Below, in pieces: positions 1 to 9,380 of a stretch of DNA of 64,000 nucleotides. The stretch covers positions 1 to 64,000 of the forward strand of contig JBDOIE010000033.1 in the NCBI GenBank assembly GCA_041082245.1. The letters run 5' to 3'. A program made the translations under genes and the position numbers. Source of the DNA: DAOTVY01 sp041082245 (GTDB lineage Bacteria > Chloroflexota > Chloroflexia > DTKN01). Position 1 is the first letter of the stretch. Every line of letters starts with the position of its first letter. The notes under the pieces were generated by a model that searched no databases, was not told the origin of the DNA, and was given only the letters and a program-made list of their open reading frames with translations.

Positions 1-1
1 C

Positions 2-379
2 GTGGAGCACCTGGCCCCCCAGGAGCTCGTCCGCCTCGTTGCCCTCGCGCAGGCGAAACTGGAACCGGGCGCCTATCTGATCTTCGAAACCCCGAACCCC
101 CTCTGCCTCTGGGCGCTCGTGAACTACTTCTACCTGGACCTCTCCCACGTCAAGCCGCTCCACCCGCAAGCCTTGTCCTTCCTGCTCGAGATGCACGGCT
201 TCCACGAGATCGAGGTACGCTACCTGCACCCCGTTCCCGAAGGCGTGCGCCTCGTCCGTCTTCCGGAGGCACAGGGCACGGAATGGGAAGGCATCGCTGC
301 ACTGCTGAACCGGAACCTGGACCGGCTGAACGACCTCCTCTACGGCTACGCCGACTATGCCATCATCGCCCGCAGGTGA
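2..379 (+). CDS. SAM-dependent methyltransferase, C-terminal part (5' end outside window)
   Basis: The reading frame is open from the first bases and its first visible residues (V/MEHLAPQELVRLV) look like the middle of a class I SAM methyltransferase, just after the SAM-binding core. The GTG at position 2 is therefore unlikely to be the true start. The visible 125 residues include the beta-strand segment LIFETPNP, typical of methyltransferases found in polysaccharide clusters. The stop lies 11 bases before the next gene, a GT4 glycosyltransferase, so the two are probably cotranscribed and the enzyme probably methylates a sugar or lipid-linked glycan. The substrate cannot be inferred. The family call is fairly secure; the role rests on context. 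Confidence 0.75.
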   Translation: MEHLAPQELVRLVALAQAKLEPGAYLIFETPNPLCLWALVNYFYLDLSHVKPLHPQALSFLLEMHGFHEIEVRYLHPVPEGVRLVRLPEAQGTEWEGIAALLNRNLDRLNDLLYGYADYAIIARR

Positions 380-390
380 GGAGGAACCCC

Positions 391-1689
391 TTGCGTATCG
401 CGTTCTTTGGCCCGCTGCGGCCGGTGGCCTCTGGCATCTCGGACTACTGTGAGGAAATCCTTCCTTGCCTGGCCCAAGAAGCTGAGATTTCCCTCTTTGT
501 GGACGGCTACGAGCCCACCAACCTCTTCCTCCGCCGCCGGTTTCCGATCCACGACTACCGGGAATTCCCGGAACAGCACCGTGTCCACCCGTTCGACCTC
601 TGCCTCTACCATATGGGCAACCACATCTGCCACGCATACATCTACGAGACGCTCCGCAGGCACCCGGGGGTGGTCGTGCTGCACGACACCGTCCTGCACC
701 ATTTCCTGGCCGAATACCTGGCGCGTGAGGAAGGTGCGGCAGCCTACGCGGCAGCTTTTCCCGATGAGGAGGGGCGTGCCCTCCTGCGGCGGCGCCGGAT
801 GGGCTTCTGGAGCCACCTCGACTACTTCCTTTACCCGGGGATCCGTCCCGTGGTAGAGGCGAGCCGGGGCATCATTGTACACAGCGACACCGCGCGCCAG
901 GCGGTGCTCCGTGTCGTCCCTACGGCCCGCGTTGCCGTCGTGCGGCACCACTTCGGGCCCCAACGTTCCCCTTATGCTCATCTCCCGCCGGAGGAGGTCA
1001 AGCGCCGGCTCGGTTACCGCCCGGACCACTGGCTCATCGTCTCGCCGGGCATCGTGACCCCCTCCCGGCGCATCGAGACGCTCCTGCGGGTGTTCGCGGC
1101 CCTCCTGCGCGAGTTTCCCCAGGCACGATGTGCCATCGTGGGACCGGATCATCCGTCCCTGCGCATCGTGGACCGGGTGCACGAGGCGCATCTGGACGGG
1201 CTCGTGCGGATCACGGGCTTTGTGGACGTGCCGACTTTCCAGTCCTACATCCTCGCCTCCGACGTGGTGGTGAACCTGCGCTACCCGCTCGCCGGGGAAA
1301 CCTCCGGAGGATTGGTCCGCGCGCTGGGGATGGGCAAGCCGGTTATCGTCTCCAACATCGGCCAGTACGCCGAGTTTCCGGACGATGTCTGCCTCAAGGT
1401 GGACGTGGGGCGCAACGAGGAGGGGATGCTATCGGCTTTCCTGCACGCACTTGCCCGTGACCCTGGCCTCGGCCAGCGCATCGGCGATCAGGCACGCCGC
1501 TATATCCAGACCTTTCACTCCCTGGAAGGGTCGGCGCGCGCCTATCTCGATTTCTGCCGAGAGGTGGTTTCGACGCCCGCGCCGCCTGCGCCGGAGCCGC
1601 CGCTCGGGCCGGAAGGGGACGTCGGCGCGGTGATGGAACGCATCCGCCGACCGATCGCCTCACAGACGGGCGGGGAAACGGCCGGCTGA
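391..1689 (+). CDS. GT4-family glycosyltransferase
   Basis: A 432-residue GT-B fold glycosyltransferase, expected to transfer a sugar from a nucleotide donor during extracellular glycan synthesis at the cytoplasmic membrane. The N-terminal acceptor domain begins LRIAFFGPLRP and includes the HDTVLHHF strand. The C-terminal donor-binding domain contains GETSGGLVRALGMGKPVIVS, the family's acidic/glycine donor-binding segment. I place the start at TTG 391, because a GGAGG ribosome site lies about 6 nt upstream; the upstream in-frame ATG would run through the end of the previous gene. The last ~50 residues are proline-rich and probably unstructured. It sits between a methyltransferase and another GT4 enzyme. 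Donor and acceptor are unknown. Confidence 0.85.
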   Translation: MRIAFFGPLRPVASGISDYCEEILPCLAQEAEISLFVDGYEPTNLFLRRRFPIHDYREFPEQHRVHPFDLCLYHMGNHICHAYIYETLRRHPGVVVLHDTVLHHFLAEYLAREEGAAAYAAAFPDEEGRALLRRRRMGFWSHLDYFLYPGIRPVVEASRGIIVHSDTARQAVLRVVPTARVAVVRHHFGPQRSPYAHLPPEEVKRRLGYRPDHWLIVSPGIVTPSRRIETLLRVFAALLREFPQARCAIVGPDHPSLRIVDRVHEAHLDGLVRITGFVDVPTFQSYILASDVVVNLRYPLAGETSGGLVRALGMGKPVIVSNIGQYAEFPDDVCLKVDVGRNEEGMLSAFLHALARDPGLGQRIGDQARRYIQTFHSLEGSARAYLDFCREVVSTPAPPAPEPPLGPEGDVGAVMERIRRPIASQTGGETAG

Positions 1690-1723
1690 TCCGCGGCCCT
1701 GGGGGCGCTGAACGGAGGACCGT

Positions 1724-2923
1724 ATGCGACGGCTGATCTTCGTGACAACCTGGTACGGTCCGGACACCGTCGGCGGCGCAGAGAACCTCTGCCGGCGCCT
1801 GGCTGAGGAACTGCATCGTAGGGGGTATCCCCTCGAGATCTGGAGCACGACCTCCCGCGGCTATACGTTTCCCTGGTTCGACCCCTACTATCCGCCCGGC
1901 CTCCAGGAGTGGAACGGCGTTCCGATCCGGCGCTTTCCGATCGCGCGCTGGGACGACTGTGCCTTCTGGGGAGAACGGCTCGACCTCCTGTGCCGATTGC
2001 CTGTCTTCCCGCCGGAGGAGGTGAAGCACCTCCTGGAGATGCCCCAGAGCGATGCCCTTTTCCGGGCGATCGCGGAAGAACCGGACGCGCTCTTTGTCTT
2101 CTTCATCTATTCCCACAACCTGACCTTCTGGGGAGCCCAGATCGCGCCCGAGCGTTCCCTCCTTCTGCCCTGCCTGCACGACGAACCGTACGCCTACCAC
2201 GCCGCGACCGCATGGCTGATGGCGCAGGTACCATGGCTCCTGTGCCTCTCGGAGCCGGAGCGCGCGCTGGCGCTGCGTCTCTATCCGGTTCCGCCCGATC
2301 AGGCGTTCCTCATCGGCGTGGGGATCGATGCGGACGCGGTCGGGGATGGCGCGCGTTTCCGTGCCCGCTACGGGATCGAGGAGTCCTTTCTCCTCTACCT
2401 CGGACGGCGCGACACGCCGAAAGGGGTCCCGCGGCTCGTGGAATACTTCCGCAGGTACCTGAAGCGGCGCGCCGTTCCGCTGAAGCTCCTCCTCGCGGGC
2501 CCGGGCAGCGTCGAGCTGGCCCCGGAGGATACGGGGATGATCGTCGACCTGGGGCTGCTGAGCGAGACGGACAAGCACGACGCGTGTGCGGCGGCAACCC
2601 TCCTCGTCCAGCCTTCGCCGATCGAGAGTTTTTCCATCGTCCTGATGGAAGCGTGGCTCCAGGGAACGCCGGTGCTCGTGAACGCCGACTGCGCGGTAAC
2701 CGTCCACCATTGCCGGGAAAGCAACGGAGGGCTCTACTACCGGGATTACGCCGAGTTCGAGGCGTGCCTGGATTATCTCCTGGAGCGGCCGGCCCTCCGG
2801 GAGCGAATGGGGGCCTGCGGGCGCGCTTATGTCCTGCGGCACCATACCTGGCCCGCAGTGATCGAACGTCTGCTTGCGGCGGTGGAAGCGAAGGAGCGCT
2901 TCCTCCGCTCCGGCGCGAGGTGA
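1724..2923 (+). CDS. GT4-family glycosyltransferase
   Basis: A 399-residue GT-B glycosyltransferase. The N-terminus (MRRLIFVTTWYGPDTVGGAE) has the usual glycine-rich GGAE loop. The donor site near residue 300 shows the E-x7-E motif (IESFSIVLMEAWLQGTPVLV). The start ATG follows GGAGG at normal spacing. It lies 34 nt after the preceding glycosyltransferase and its stop is 4 nt before the next gene's ATG, so it belongs to the same polysaccharide operon. Donor and acceptor cannot be read from the sequence. Confidence 0.87.
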   Translation: MRRLIFVTTWYGPDTVGGAENLCRRLAEELHRRGYPLEIWSTTSRGYTFPWFDPYYPPGLQEWNGVPIRRFPIARWDDCAFWGERLDLLCRLPVFPPEEVKHLLEMPQSDALFRAIAEEPDALFVFFIYSHNLTFWGAQIAPERSLLLPCLHDEPYAYHAATAWLMAQVPWLLCLSEPERALALRLYPVPPDQAFLIGVGIDADAVGDGARFRARYGIEESFLLYLGRRDTPKGVPRLVEYFRRYLKRRAVPLKLLLAGPGSVELAPEDTGMIVDLGLLSETDKHDACAAATLLVQPSPIESFSIVLMEAWLQGTPVLVNADCAVTVHHCRESNGGLYYRDYAEFEACLDYLLERPALRERMGACGRAYVLRHHTWPAVIERLLAAVEAKERFLRSGAR

Positions 2924-2927
2924 GGCC

Positions 2928-5396
2928 ATGCCGGCGGCCGGCATCCTCGGCCTGGGCCTCCTGGTGGCGCTCGTCGGTTACCTCTTCTGCCGCGCCTTCG
3001 GCCCGCCAGAACGGGAGAGCATGCCCGGCGAAGTCGCTTTTCAGCAGCTCCTTGTGGGGCTGGTGGTGTGCGGCTGGCCGGCGCTTCTCCTGGCCGAACT
3101 GGGCCGTTTCTCGCTCCTGGGGTGGGGCGGGCTCCTCCTCTTGTGCACCGCAGTTCTCCTGGTTGCGCGGTGGAAAGCCGTCCGCTCCTGGCGCGGGCCT
3201 GCCTTGCGGCTGCGAGGAGGGGGCTTCCTGAACCTCGCGGTCTTCTTGCTCCTCGGCTTCTTCCTCTGCTTTCCCGGGGAATGGATCCTCGGAGGGCAGG
3301 ACCCGGGCGTGTATCTGGCCACCGGGGCTTCGATCGCCCGGAGCGGGGGGCTCCTGCGCTACGACCCGGAGATCGCGCGGATGCCGGCCGCGGCCCGTTC
3401 GCTTCTCCTTTCCCATTACATCGGTCAGTGGTGGCAACTTCCCGGGTTTTACGTCACCGATTTCGCTTCCGGGCAGGTCACCCCCCAGTTCCTTCACCTG
3501 TATCCCACCTGGCTTGCACTCGGCTACGCCGCTGGGGGGATTTCGGGTGTCCTGCTGCTCACCCCGCTTTTCTCTCTTCTGGGGCTTGTGGCCGGTTTCT
3601 TCCTCGTGCGCCGCCTCTTTGGCGAGTGGCCGGCCCGCCTGGCACTGGTGCTCCTTGCCCTGAATCCTGCTCAGGTGTGGTTCGCCCGGCAGCCGGTGGC
3701 AGAATCGCTGACCCTGCTGCTCCTCTTGGGCGGGTGGTACCTGCTCTTGCGGGCCGCGCAGGAGCCGGGGCGGTGGGATCTCGCCTGCTTCGCGGGATTG
3801 GCGCTGGGGGAACTGGCCCTTACGAAAATCGAGTTTCTGTTCCTCCCGGTGCTGCTTTGCCTCTGGTTCTTGCTGCGGGCATGGGCCGGCCGCCCCGCCC
3901 CGAACGGACGCGTCTTCCTGGTCGCATGCGGCGCGCCGACGGTCCATGGCATCCTGCATCTCGTGTTCATCGCTCGACCCTATCTCCACACCTTCCGCAC
4001 CTCCCTGGAGCGACAACGCCTTCCGGTCGACCTTCGCGCGCTTGGAGCCTTGGCGCTTGCCCTGGGGGTGGTCGGGGCGGTGGCGATGCTCCTCTTTCGC
4101 CCGCGGTGGATCCGGACGCTCGCGCGGCTGGAGGCAGGCGGGGACGCGGTGCGGCGTGCCGTCGCCCTGTTCTGGATCTTCCTCGTGGTGGTATTCGGCC
4201 CCGTGCGGATGGCGCTCTCCCCGGCGCGCGTCCAGGTCGGTGGAGAGTGGTTCCCCAACTACCACCGGCTCAGTTTCCTCCGACTGAGCTGGTACCTATC
4301 CGCGCCGGGATTGGTGCTGGGGTTTGCCGGGGTGTGGTGGTGGATACGCCGCCGCCTGGACAGTATCTCCTTTCCTTTCCTCCTCGCCTTCTTCTTCCAG
4401 TTCGCCTCCTATGCCTACCGCACGCTGGCTGACCCCTACCATTTCTGGATGATGCGCCGCTACATCCCGCTGGTCTTTCCGGTATGCCTTGTGGGGGTCG
4501 CGGTGGCCATCTGGCGCGTGCGAATGGCTCCGCTGAGCCGTTCCGTGCGGCGCGGCGGTGCCTTGCTGCTCGTCGGGCTGCTCCTGTTTCTTCTGGTGCG
4601 TGCGGATGCGCCGTTCGCCTCGCGCCGGGAGATGGCGGGGACGACGAAGGCGCTCTCGGAGTTGGCTGCCCGGGTCCCCGACGGTGCGCCGCTGCTGATC
4701 GAGCATTTCGGGGCAGCGCTGGCGACTCCTCTGCGATACCTCTACGGAAAAGCAGCCTACACGCTGCTCCCCCCGGCACCATTCGAGGGTCGCAACACAG
4801 AGGCGCTGCCTTGGGAAACGCTCTGGCCGGTGCTGCGGGAGTGGCCGACGACCGATACCCTGTACTTGCTCCTGGAACAGGTCCCTTCCCTGTACTACGC
4901 GGGCTTTTCTCTGGAGGAGATCGGGCACTTTCGTCTGGAGACGTGGACGACGGAAACGAGCTACGACCACCTGCCAAGCACGCAGGTGCAGGTACGGTCG
5001 CAGCAGGGGCTGTTCCGCCTGCAGCGTCAGCCCGACGCGCCGACGCTTTTCCGGTTGCGCCTTTCGACGCCCGTCTGGACCGGGGTTTGCACGTCGCTCG
5101 AGCTGCCAGCGATCGATCGGCCGGTGCGCCTGAGGGTCGAAGCGGCCGGCTTTCGCCCGCAAGGGTTGCCCCCGGCCCATCTGACCGTCTTCTGGCAGGG
5201 ACGGGCAATCGCCCAGGAAAGGCTCGAGCCTTCATGGGAGCCAAAGGAGCTTGCCTTCGAGCTGCGCCTTTCGGGGGGAGCAGGGCGCCTGGAGCTGTGC
5301 AGCGACACCTGGAACCCGGAAGCGTTCGGCTTTGGTGGAACGCCGCGGCAGGTGGGGATCCAGTTATACGCATTGCAGCTGGAGGAGGGAAAGTAG
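2928..5396 (+). CDS. Large polytopic membrane protein, probable GT-C glycosyltransferase
   Basis: An 822-residue protein with about a dozen hydrophobic segments in its first ~590 residues and a soluble C-terminal domain of ~230 residues. The early extracytoplasmic loop contains GGQDPGVYLATGASIARSGG, resembling the acidic loop of ArnT/PMT-type GT-C transferases that use polyprenyl-phosphate sugars, and the overall layout fits that superfamily. The start is ATG 2928 behind GAGGTGAGG, 4 nt after the previous stop; a longer in-frame extension would overlap that gene and lacks a ribosome site. Context (methyltransferase plus two GT4 enzymes) supports a role in assembling or decorating a surface polysaccharide. 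It could instead be a polymerase or a membrane protein of unknown function; the GT-C call is moderate. Confidence 0.6.
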   Translation: MPAAGILGLGLLVALVGYLFCRAFGPPERESMPGEVAFQQLLVGLVVCGWPALLLAELGRFSLLGWGGLLLLCTAVLLVARWKAVRSWRGPALRLRGGGFLNLAVFLLLGFFLCFPGEWILGGQDPGVYLATGASIARSGGLLRYDPEIARMPAAARSLLLSHYIGQWWQLPGFYVTDFASGQVTPQFLHLYPTWLALGYAAGGISGVLLLTPLFSLLGLVAGFFLVRRLFGEWPARLALVLLALNPAQVWFARQPVAESLTLLLLLGGWYLLLRAAQEPGRWDLACFAGLALGELALTKIEFLFLPVLLCLWFLLRAWAGRPAPNGRVFLVACGAPTVHGILHLVFIARPYLHTFRTSLERQRLPVDLRALGALALALGVVGAVAMLLFRPRWIRTLARLEAGGDAVRRAVALFWIFLVVVFGPVRMALSPARVQVGGEWFPNYHRLSFLRLSWYLSAPGLVLGFAGVWWWIRRRLDSISFPFLLAFFFQFASYAYRTLADPYHFWMMRRYIPLVFPVCLVGVAVAIWRVRMAPLSRSVRRGGALLLVGLLLFLLVRADAPFASRREMAGTTKALSELAARVPDGAPLLIEHFGAALATPLRYLYGKAAYTLLPPAPFEGRNTEALPWETLWPVLREWPTTDTLYLLLEQVPSLYYAGFSLEEIGHFRLETWTTETSYDHLPSTQVQVRSQQGLFRLQRQPDAPTLFRLRLSTPVWTGVCTSLELPAIDRPVRLRVEAAGFRPQGLPPAHLTVFWQGRAIAQERLEPSWEPKELAFELRLSGGAGRLELCSDTWNPEAFGFGGTPRQVGIQLYALQLEEGK

Positions 5397-5504
5397 GCCA
5401 AACCGGAGACCGACGCAGGTTTCTCATCCCGGTCTCATCTTCAGGGGCTAGAGTAACGAATTGGCTTTCCGGACGACCGCATCCCAGTCCAGGAGGTGGC
5501 GACT

Positions 5505-6416
5505 TTGATCCAGGTCGAAGGGTTGACCAAGCGTTTCGGACCCATCACGGCCATCCAGGATGTGACCTTCTCGGTGCGGAAAGGGGAGATCCTGGGCTTC
5601 CTGGGTCCGAACGCTGCGGGCAAGACGACCACCATGCGCATCCTGACCGGCTACCTCACCCCCACGGCCGGCCGGGCGACGGTGGCCGGATACGACGTGA
5701 TGGAGGAGTCCCTGGAGGTGCGCCGGCACGTGGGGTACCTCCCCGAAGATGTGCCGCTCTATCCCGAGATGACCGTGCGCGATTACCTGCGCTTCTGGGC
5801 CCGGCTGCGGGGGTTGGACCGGGCGGAGGTGCGCATCCGGGCGGTGATCGAACGGTGCGCGCTCGTAGGATGGGAGAACGCGCTGGTTGGACGCCTGTCC
5901 AAGGGCTACCGGCAACGACTGGGCCTGGCGCAGGCGCTGCTCCACGAGCCGGAGGTGCTCATTCTGGACGAGCCGACCGGTGGGCTCGATCCGCGGCAGA
6001 TCATCGAGGTGCGGGAGTTGATCCGCAGCCTGGCCGGCGACCATACCGTGATCCTGAGCACGCACATTCTCCCCGAGGTGAGCCAGACCTGCCAGCGGGT
6101 CGTGATCATCCATCAGGGGCGCATCGTGGCCGAGGGCACGCCGGAGGAGCTGAACGCCCGCCTGAAGGGGAGCGACCAGGTGCTCCTGGAGGTAGGCCGG
6201 CCGGCTCCCGATGCTGCGGAGCAGATCCAGCGTATCCCGGGGGTAGTGCGGGTGCGGGAGAAGGCGCCGGGGCAGTACGAAGTGACCTGTGCCCTCGGGC
6301 GGGACCTGCGCCCCGAGCTCGCCGCGCTGGCCGTGCATCGGGGGTGGGATCTGCTCCAGCTACGCCCCCTGGACCTGAGCCTGGAGGAGATCTTCCTCCA
6401 GTTGACCCGGGAATAG
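5505..6416 (+). CDS. ABC transporter ATP-binding protein (GldA/CcmA type)
   Basis: A 303-residue ABC ATPase that powers the adjacent membrane components. Walker A is GPNAAGKT at residues 34-41, the signature-like segment is LSKGYRQRLGLAQ, and Walker B is LILDEPTGGLD. A C-terminal domain of ~85 residues follows, as in the CcmA/GldA subfamily of ABC-2 exporters. TTG 5505 is chosen because AGGAGG (5491-5496) sits 8 nt upstream; the GTG at 5496 overlaps that ribosome site. It is the first of four genes ending at 9262, with only 12 nt to the permease. The exported substrate is unknown. In Bacteroidetes, GldA works with GldF and GldG in gliding; the set is also widespread in non-gliding bacteria. 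Confidence 0.93.
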   Translation: MIQVEGLTKRFGPITAIQDVTFSVRKGEILGFLGPNAAGKTTTMRILTGYLTPTAGRATVAGYDVMEESLEVRRHVGYLPEDVPLYPEMTVRDYLRFWARLRGLDRAEVRIRAVIERCALVGWENALVGRLSKGYRQRLGLAQALLHEPEVLILDEPTGGLDPRQIIEVRELIRSLAGDHTVILSTHILPEVSQTCQRVVIIHQGRIVAEGTPEELNARLKGSDQVLLEVGRPAPDAAEQIQRIPGVVRVREKAPGQYEVTCALGRDLRPELAALAVHRGWDLLQLRPLDLSLEEIFLQLTRE

Positions 6417-6428
6417 CGGAGGAAGGCC

Positions 6429-7148
6429 GTGCGGAACATCTGGACGATCGCCCGTCGCGAGTTTGCCGCCTACTTCGTCTCACCGATCGCGTATGCGGTG
6501 GCGGTGATCTTTTTCCTCATCCTGGGCTTTTTCTTCAACTTTGTGGACCTGCCTCAACAGGCCTACTACGCTTCGGTGGCCGATGTCTTCAGCCGCGTGA
6601 CGACGATCTCTTTTTTCATCGCCCCGGCCCTCACCATGCGGCTGATCGCGGAAGAACGCCGTTCCCGCACCCTGGAGCTGCTGCTCACGGCGCCCATCCG
6701 GGATAGCGAGCTGATCCTGGGGAAATTCTTCGCTGGCCTGGGGTTCTACCTGGTGCTTGTCGCCCTGGCCTCTATCTACCCTCTGATCCTGCTCGCCTTC
6801 GGCAACCCGGACCCGCGCCTGCTGATCACGGGATACCTCGGGGTCGTGCTGTTCGGAGCGGCGCTTATTGCGCTGGGCACGCTCGCCTCGACGTTCACGC
6901 AGAACCAGATCCTGGCCTTTTTCGCCGGATTTGGGATGGTCCTGGCGCTGATGCTGATCGGCGCACCGGCCCAGATCGCTGGCCCTCGCGCGGGGGAGGT
7001 GTTCCGGGCCCTGGCGATCACGAGCCACCTGGCCGATTTTCAGATGGGCATCCTCGATACCCGACATATCGTTTACTTCCTCAGCCTGACGGTGGCAGCG
7101 CTCTTCCTGGCCACGCGGGTGCTCGAGGGACGGAGGTGGAGCGGATGA
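6429..7148 (+). CDS. ABC-2 type permease (GldF-like)
   Basis: A 239-residue integral membrane protein with about six hydrophobic helices, matching the length and layout of GldF/ABC-2 permeases. The cytoplasmic segment AEERRSRTLELLLTAPI is characteristic of the family. GTG 6429 is preceded by GGAGGAAGG. Its TGA overlaps the next gene's ATG (ATGA), which implies translational coupling. With the ATPase before it and the GldG-like protein after it, it should form the transmembrane channel. Confidence 0.9.
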   Translation: MRNIWTIARREFAAYFVSPIAYAVAVIFFLILGFFFNFVDLPQQAYYASVADVFSRVTTISFFIAPALTMRLIAEERRSRTLELLLTAPIRDSELILGKFFAGLGFYLVLVALASIYPLILLAFGNPDPRLLITGYLGVVLFGAALIALGTLASTFTQNQILAFFAGFGMVLALMLIGAPAQIAGPRAGEVFRALAITSHLADFQMGILDTRHIVYFLSLTVAALFLATRVLEGRRWSG

Positions 7149-8698
7149 ACCGGCGTCTTGCCCAACGGATCGCTTCCTGGAACGGATATCTCGCGTTGGC
7201 CGGAGGGCTTGTGCTCCTCGGAGGGGTAGCCGCACTCCTGATCCGGGGCCGGCGCTCCCCAGCGGGGGACATCGCGCTGATCGTGGGAGTGGTCCTCCTG
7301 ATCGCTGCCTGGGCGGTCAACCCGGCCGCCGTCCGTCGTGTGCTTACAGCACGGAGCACGCGCTACGGGAGCGTTGTGCTGCTCATGGCCGCCGGACTGA
7401 TCGGCATCATGGTCGTGCTGAACGTACTATCGTACCGGCACTACCGCCGCTGGGACCTGACGGAGGAACGGTTGCACTCCCTTTCGGCGCAAACCCGGCA
7501 GGTGCTCGCGGAGCTGAAGCAACCGGTGCAGGTGACCGGTTTCTTCTACCGCAGCCAGCGCGACGAGCAGTCGGAAGCGCGTTACATGCTGGAGAACTAT
7601 GCCGCTCTGACGCCGCTTTTCTCGTACCGGCTGGTAGACCCCGAAGTCAGCCGGGTGCTGGCGCAGCAGTACGGCGTGAGCGGCGATGCGTATGTGCTCG
7701 TCTTTGAAAGCGGAGAGCAACGCTACAGCGTCTACAGTCTGGAGGAAGCGGACTGGACAGGGGCCATCCTGCGCGTGACGAGCGGCCGGCAGGTGACGGT
7801 CTACTTCGTGACCGGCCATGGGGAAGGGGATATCTACAGCACGCAGCGCGATGGGTATGCGGCCATCCGGGGCCTGCTGGAAGAGGCGAACTACCGGGTG
7901 GAGACGCTTGCCCTGGCGGCCTATACGGGTACGCTTCCTGTCAGCGACACGGTGGTCGTGCTCCTGGGGCCCCAGGAAGCGCTGACCCCCGATGAACAGC
8001 GCCTGCTGGCCGGGTACCTCGCCCGTGGCGGGAAGCTTTTCGCGCTGCTCGACCCTGCCCCGTCCGCCGACATCAACGACATCCTGCGGCTATGGGGCGT
8101 TTATGCCCAGGATGATCTGATCATCGATCCGCTGAACGCCGTCGCCGGTTCCGACCCGGCGACGCCTGTGGCCGACAAAGTGCAGCAGAACCACGCGATC
8201 ACGCGGAACGTATCGCGTCCCTTCTTCCCGGGCGCTCGTTCCCTGGAGGCGACGAACACCATGCTCCCGGGGCTGGATGTGACACCGCTTCTGGGGACGA
8301 GCGACGAGGCCTGGGGAGAAACGGACCTGAGCCACCAGCCGCTTACCTTCGACAGCGGCAAGGACTACAAAGGCCCTCTGGTGCTGGCAGCGGCAGTACA
8401 GGGGCGGGTTCAGGGGAGCAACCAGACGACCGACACGCGCATCGTGCTCGTGGGGGATTCGGACTTTGGCCGGAACTGGGCAGGTACGGCGGATAACCAG
8501 CGCTTTTTCGTGAACGCGGTGAACTGGCTGGCCGAGGAGGAACGGCTGATCGACCTGGCTCCGGTGCAGTACGAGTCCCGGCAGGTCGTGCTGGGCACGG
8601 TGCAGTCGCGCGCGATCCGGTACCTCACGCTCGTGGGGATTCCGCTCTTGATCGTGCTGGCGGGCGTGGGGGTCTGGCTGCAGCGAAGGAAGAGGTAG
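7145..8698 (+). CDS. GldG-family ABC-type auxiliary membrane protein
   Basis: A 517-residue protein with three N-terminal membrane segments, a long extracytoplasmic domain and one C-terminal membrane helix followed by a short basic tail. It matches the GldG family (ABC_transp_aux domain): the segment YRHYRRWDLTEERLHSLS is typical of the start of the extracytoplasmic domain, and VVLLGPQEALTPDEQ/ LARGGKLFALLDP is the Rossmann-like core. ATG 7145 overlaps the preceding stop and has GGAGGTG about 6 nt upstream. It probably forms a complex with the upstream ATPase and permease. The extracellular substrate is unknown. Confidence 0.9.
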   Translation: MNRRLAQRIASWNGYLALAGGLVLLGGVAALLIRGRRSPAGDIALIVGVVLLIAAWAVNPAAVRRVLTARSTRYGSVVLLMAAGLIGIMVVLNVLSYRHYRRWDLTEERLHSLSAQTRQVLAELKQPVQVTGFFYRSQRDEQSEARYMLENYAALTPLFSYRLVDPEVSRVLAQQYGVSGDAYVLVFESGEQRYSVYSLEEADWTGAILRVTSGRQVTVYFVTGHGEGDIYSTQRDGYAAIRGLLEEANYRVETLALAAYTGTLPVSDTVVVLLGPQEALTPDEQRLLAGYLARGGKLFALLDPAPSADINDILRLWGVYAQDDLIIDPLNAVAGSDPATPVADKVQQNHAITRNVSRPFFPGARSLEATNTMLPGLDVTPLLGTSDEAWGETDLSHQPLTFDSGKDYKGPLVLAAAVQGRVQGSNQTTDTRIVLVGDSDFGRNWAGTADNQRFFVNAVNWLAEEERLIDLAPVQYESRQVVLGTVQSRAIRYLTLVGIPLLIVLAGVGVWLQRRKR

Positions 8699-8704
8699 GG
8701 CGAG

Positions 8705-9262
8705 ATGCGAAAGATGCGCTGGACGGCCGCGATCCTTTTGGCCGTCTTCCTGGTGCTTGTTGCGGTGGTCTACTGGCTCGAGTTCCAGCGGCCGGCCGCG
8801 GAGGAGAGCTCCCCCTACGAACCGCTGTGGCCCGAGCTGACCGTGGGCCAGGTGGTGCGCGTGACGGTGGAGGGCGAGCTGGGGCTGCGGTGCACGGTGG
8901 AACTGGACGCGCTGGGCCAGTGGCAGATGGTGGAGCCGACGCCGGGGCCGGCCGACGGGAAGCGGGTGCAGCGGCTGGTGGAGCACTGGGTGGAGATCTC
9001 CACCTACCGGCGCTTTGCGCCGGAGGAGGTCGATCTGGAGCAGTTCGGATTGCTTTCCCCAAAGGCCACGATCGTGCTCGGGCTGGCGAACGGCGAGTCG
9101 TGGACGATCGCGATCGGGGAAAAGAGCCCGAAGGGAAACACCTACTATGCTCAGTGGCGCGGACAGGTGCATTTGCTTCCGCGCGGCCCGGTGGAGGAAG
9201 CGCTCGGCCTGCTGAGCACGCCGCCCTACCCGCCCACGCCCACGCCGGAGCCTACGGGTTAG
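8705..9262 (+). CDS. DUF4340-like membrane-anchored protein
   Basis: A 185-residue protein with one N-terminal membrane anchor (WTAAILLAVFLVLVAVVYWL) and an extracytoplasmic domain containing WQMVEPTPGPADGKRV and FGLLSPKATIVLGL, features of DUF4340 proteins that accompany GldG-type systems. It starts 6 nt after the GldG-like gene and ends the operon. It is shorter than most DUF4340 proteins, with a single repeat unit, and finishes in a proline/threonine-rich tail (PPYPPTPTPEPTG). No enzymatic motif is visible; a scaffold or substrate-capture role is an inference from position. Confidence 0.75.
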   Translation: MRKMRWTAAILLAVFLVLVAVVYWLEFQRPAAEESSPYEPLWPELTVGQVVRVTVEGELGLRCTVELDALGQWQMVEPTPGPADGKRVQRLVEHWVEISTYRRFAPEEVDLEQFGLLSPKATIVLGLANGESWTIAIGEKSPKGNTYYAQWRGQVHLLPRGPVEEALGLLSTPPYPPTPTPEPTG

Positions 9263-9349
9263 GTGTCTACCGCACCAGGGAAGGGATCGCACCCCGTTTC
9301 CTCTCCGGTGCAAGGGCTGCTCCGGGGCTATGCCTGCTGCAGGGAAGGA

Positions 9350-9380
9350 GGACCGGGTTGCGGCCGCCGCAACCCGGTCC
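9350..9380 (+). terminator. Strong GC hairpin, probable operon terminator
   Basis: A perfect 14-bp stem (GGACCGGGTTGCGG / CCGCAACCCGGTCC) closes a 3-nt loop about 90 nt after the last gene of the Gld-type operon. There is no following T-run, so intrinsic termination is uncertain; it may act as an RNA 3'-end stabiliser. Confidence 0.5.

Noticed and set aside
2310..4265. Long reverse-strand frames opposite the polysaccharide genes
   Set aside because: They are Arg/Pro/Gln-rich, have no ribosome sites or domains, and mirror real genes on the other strand.
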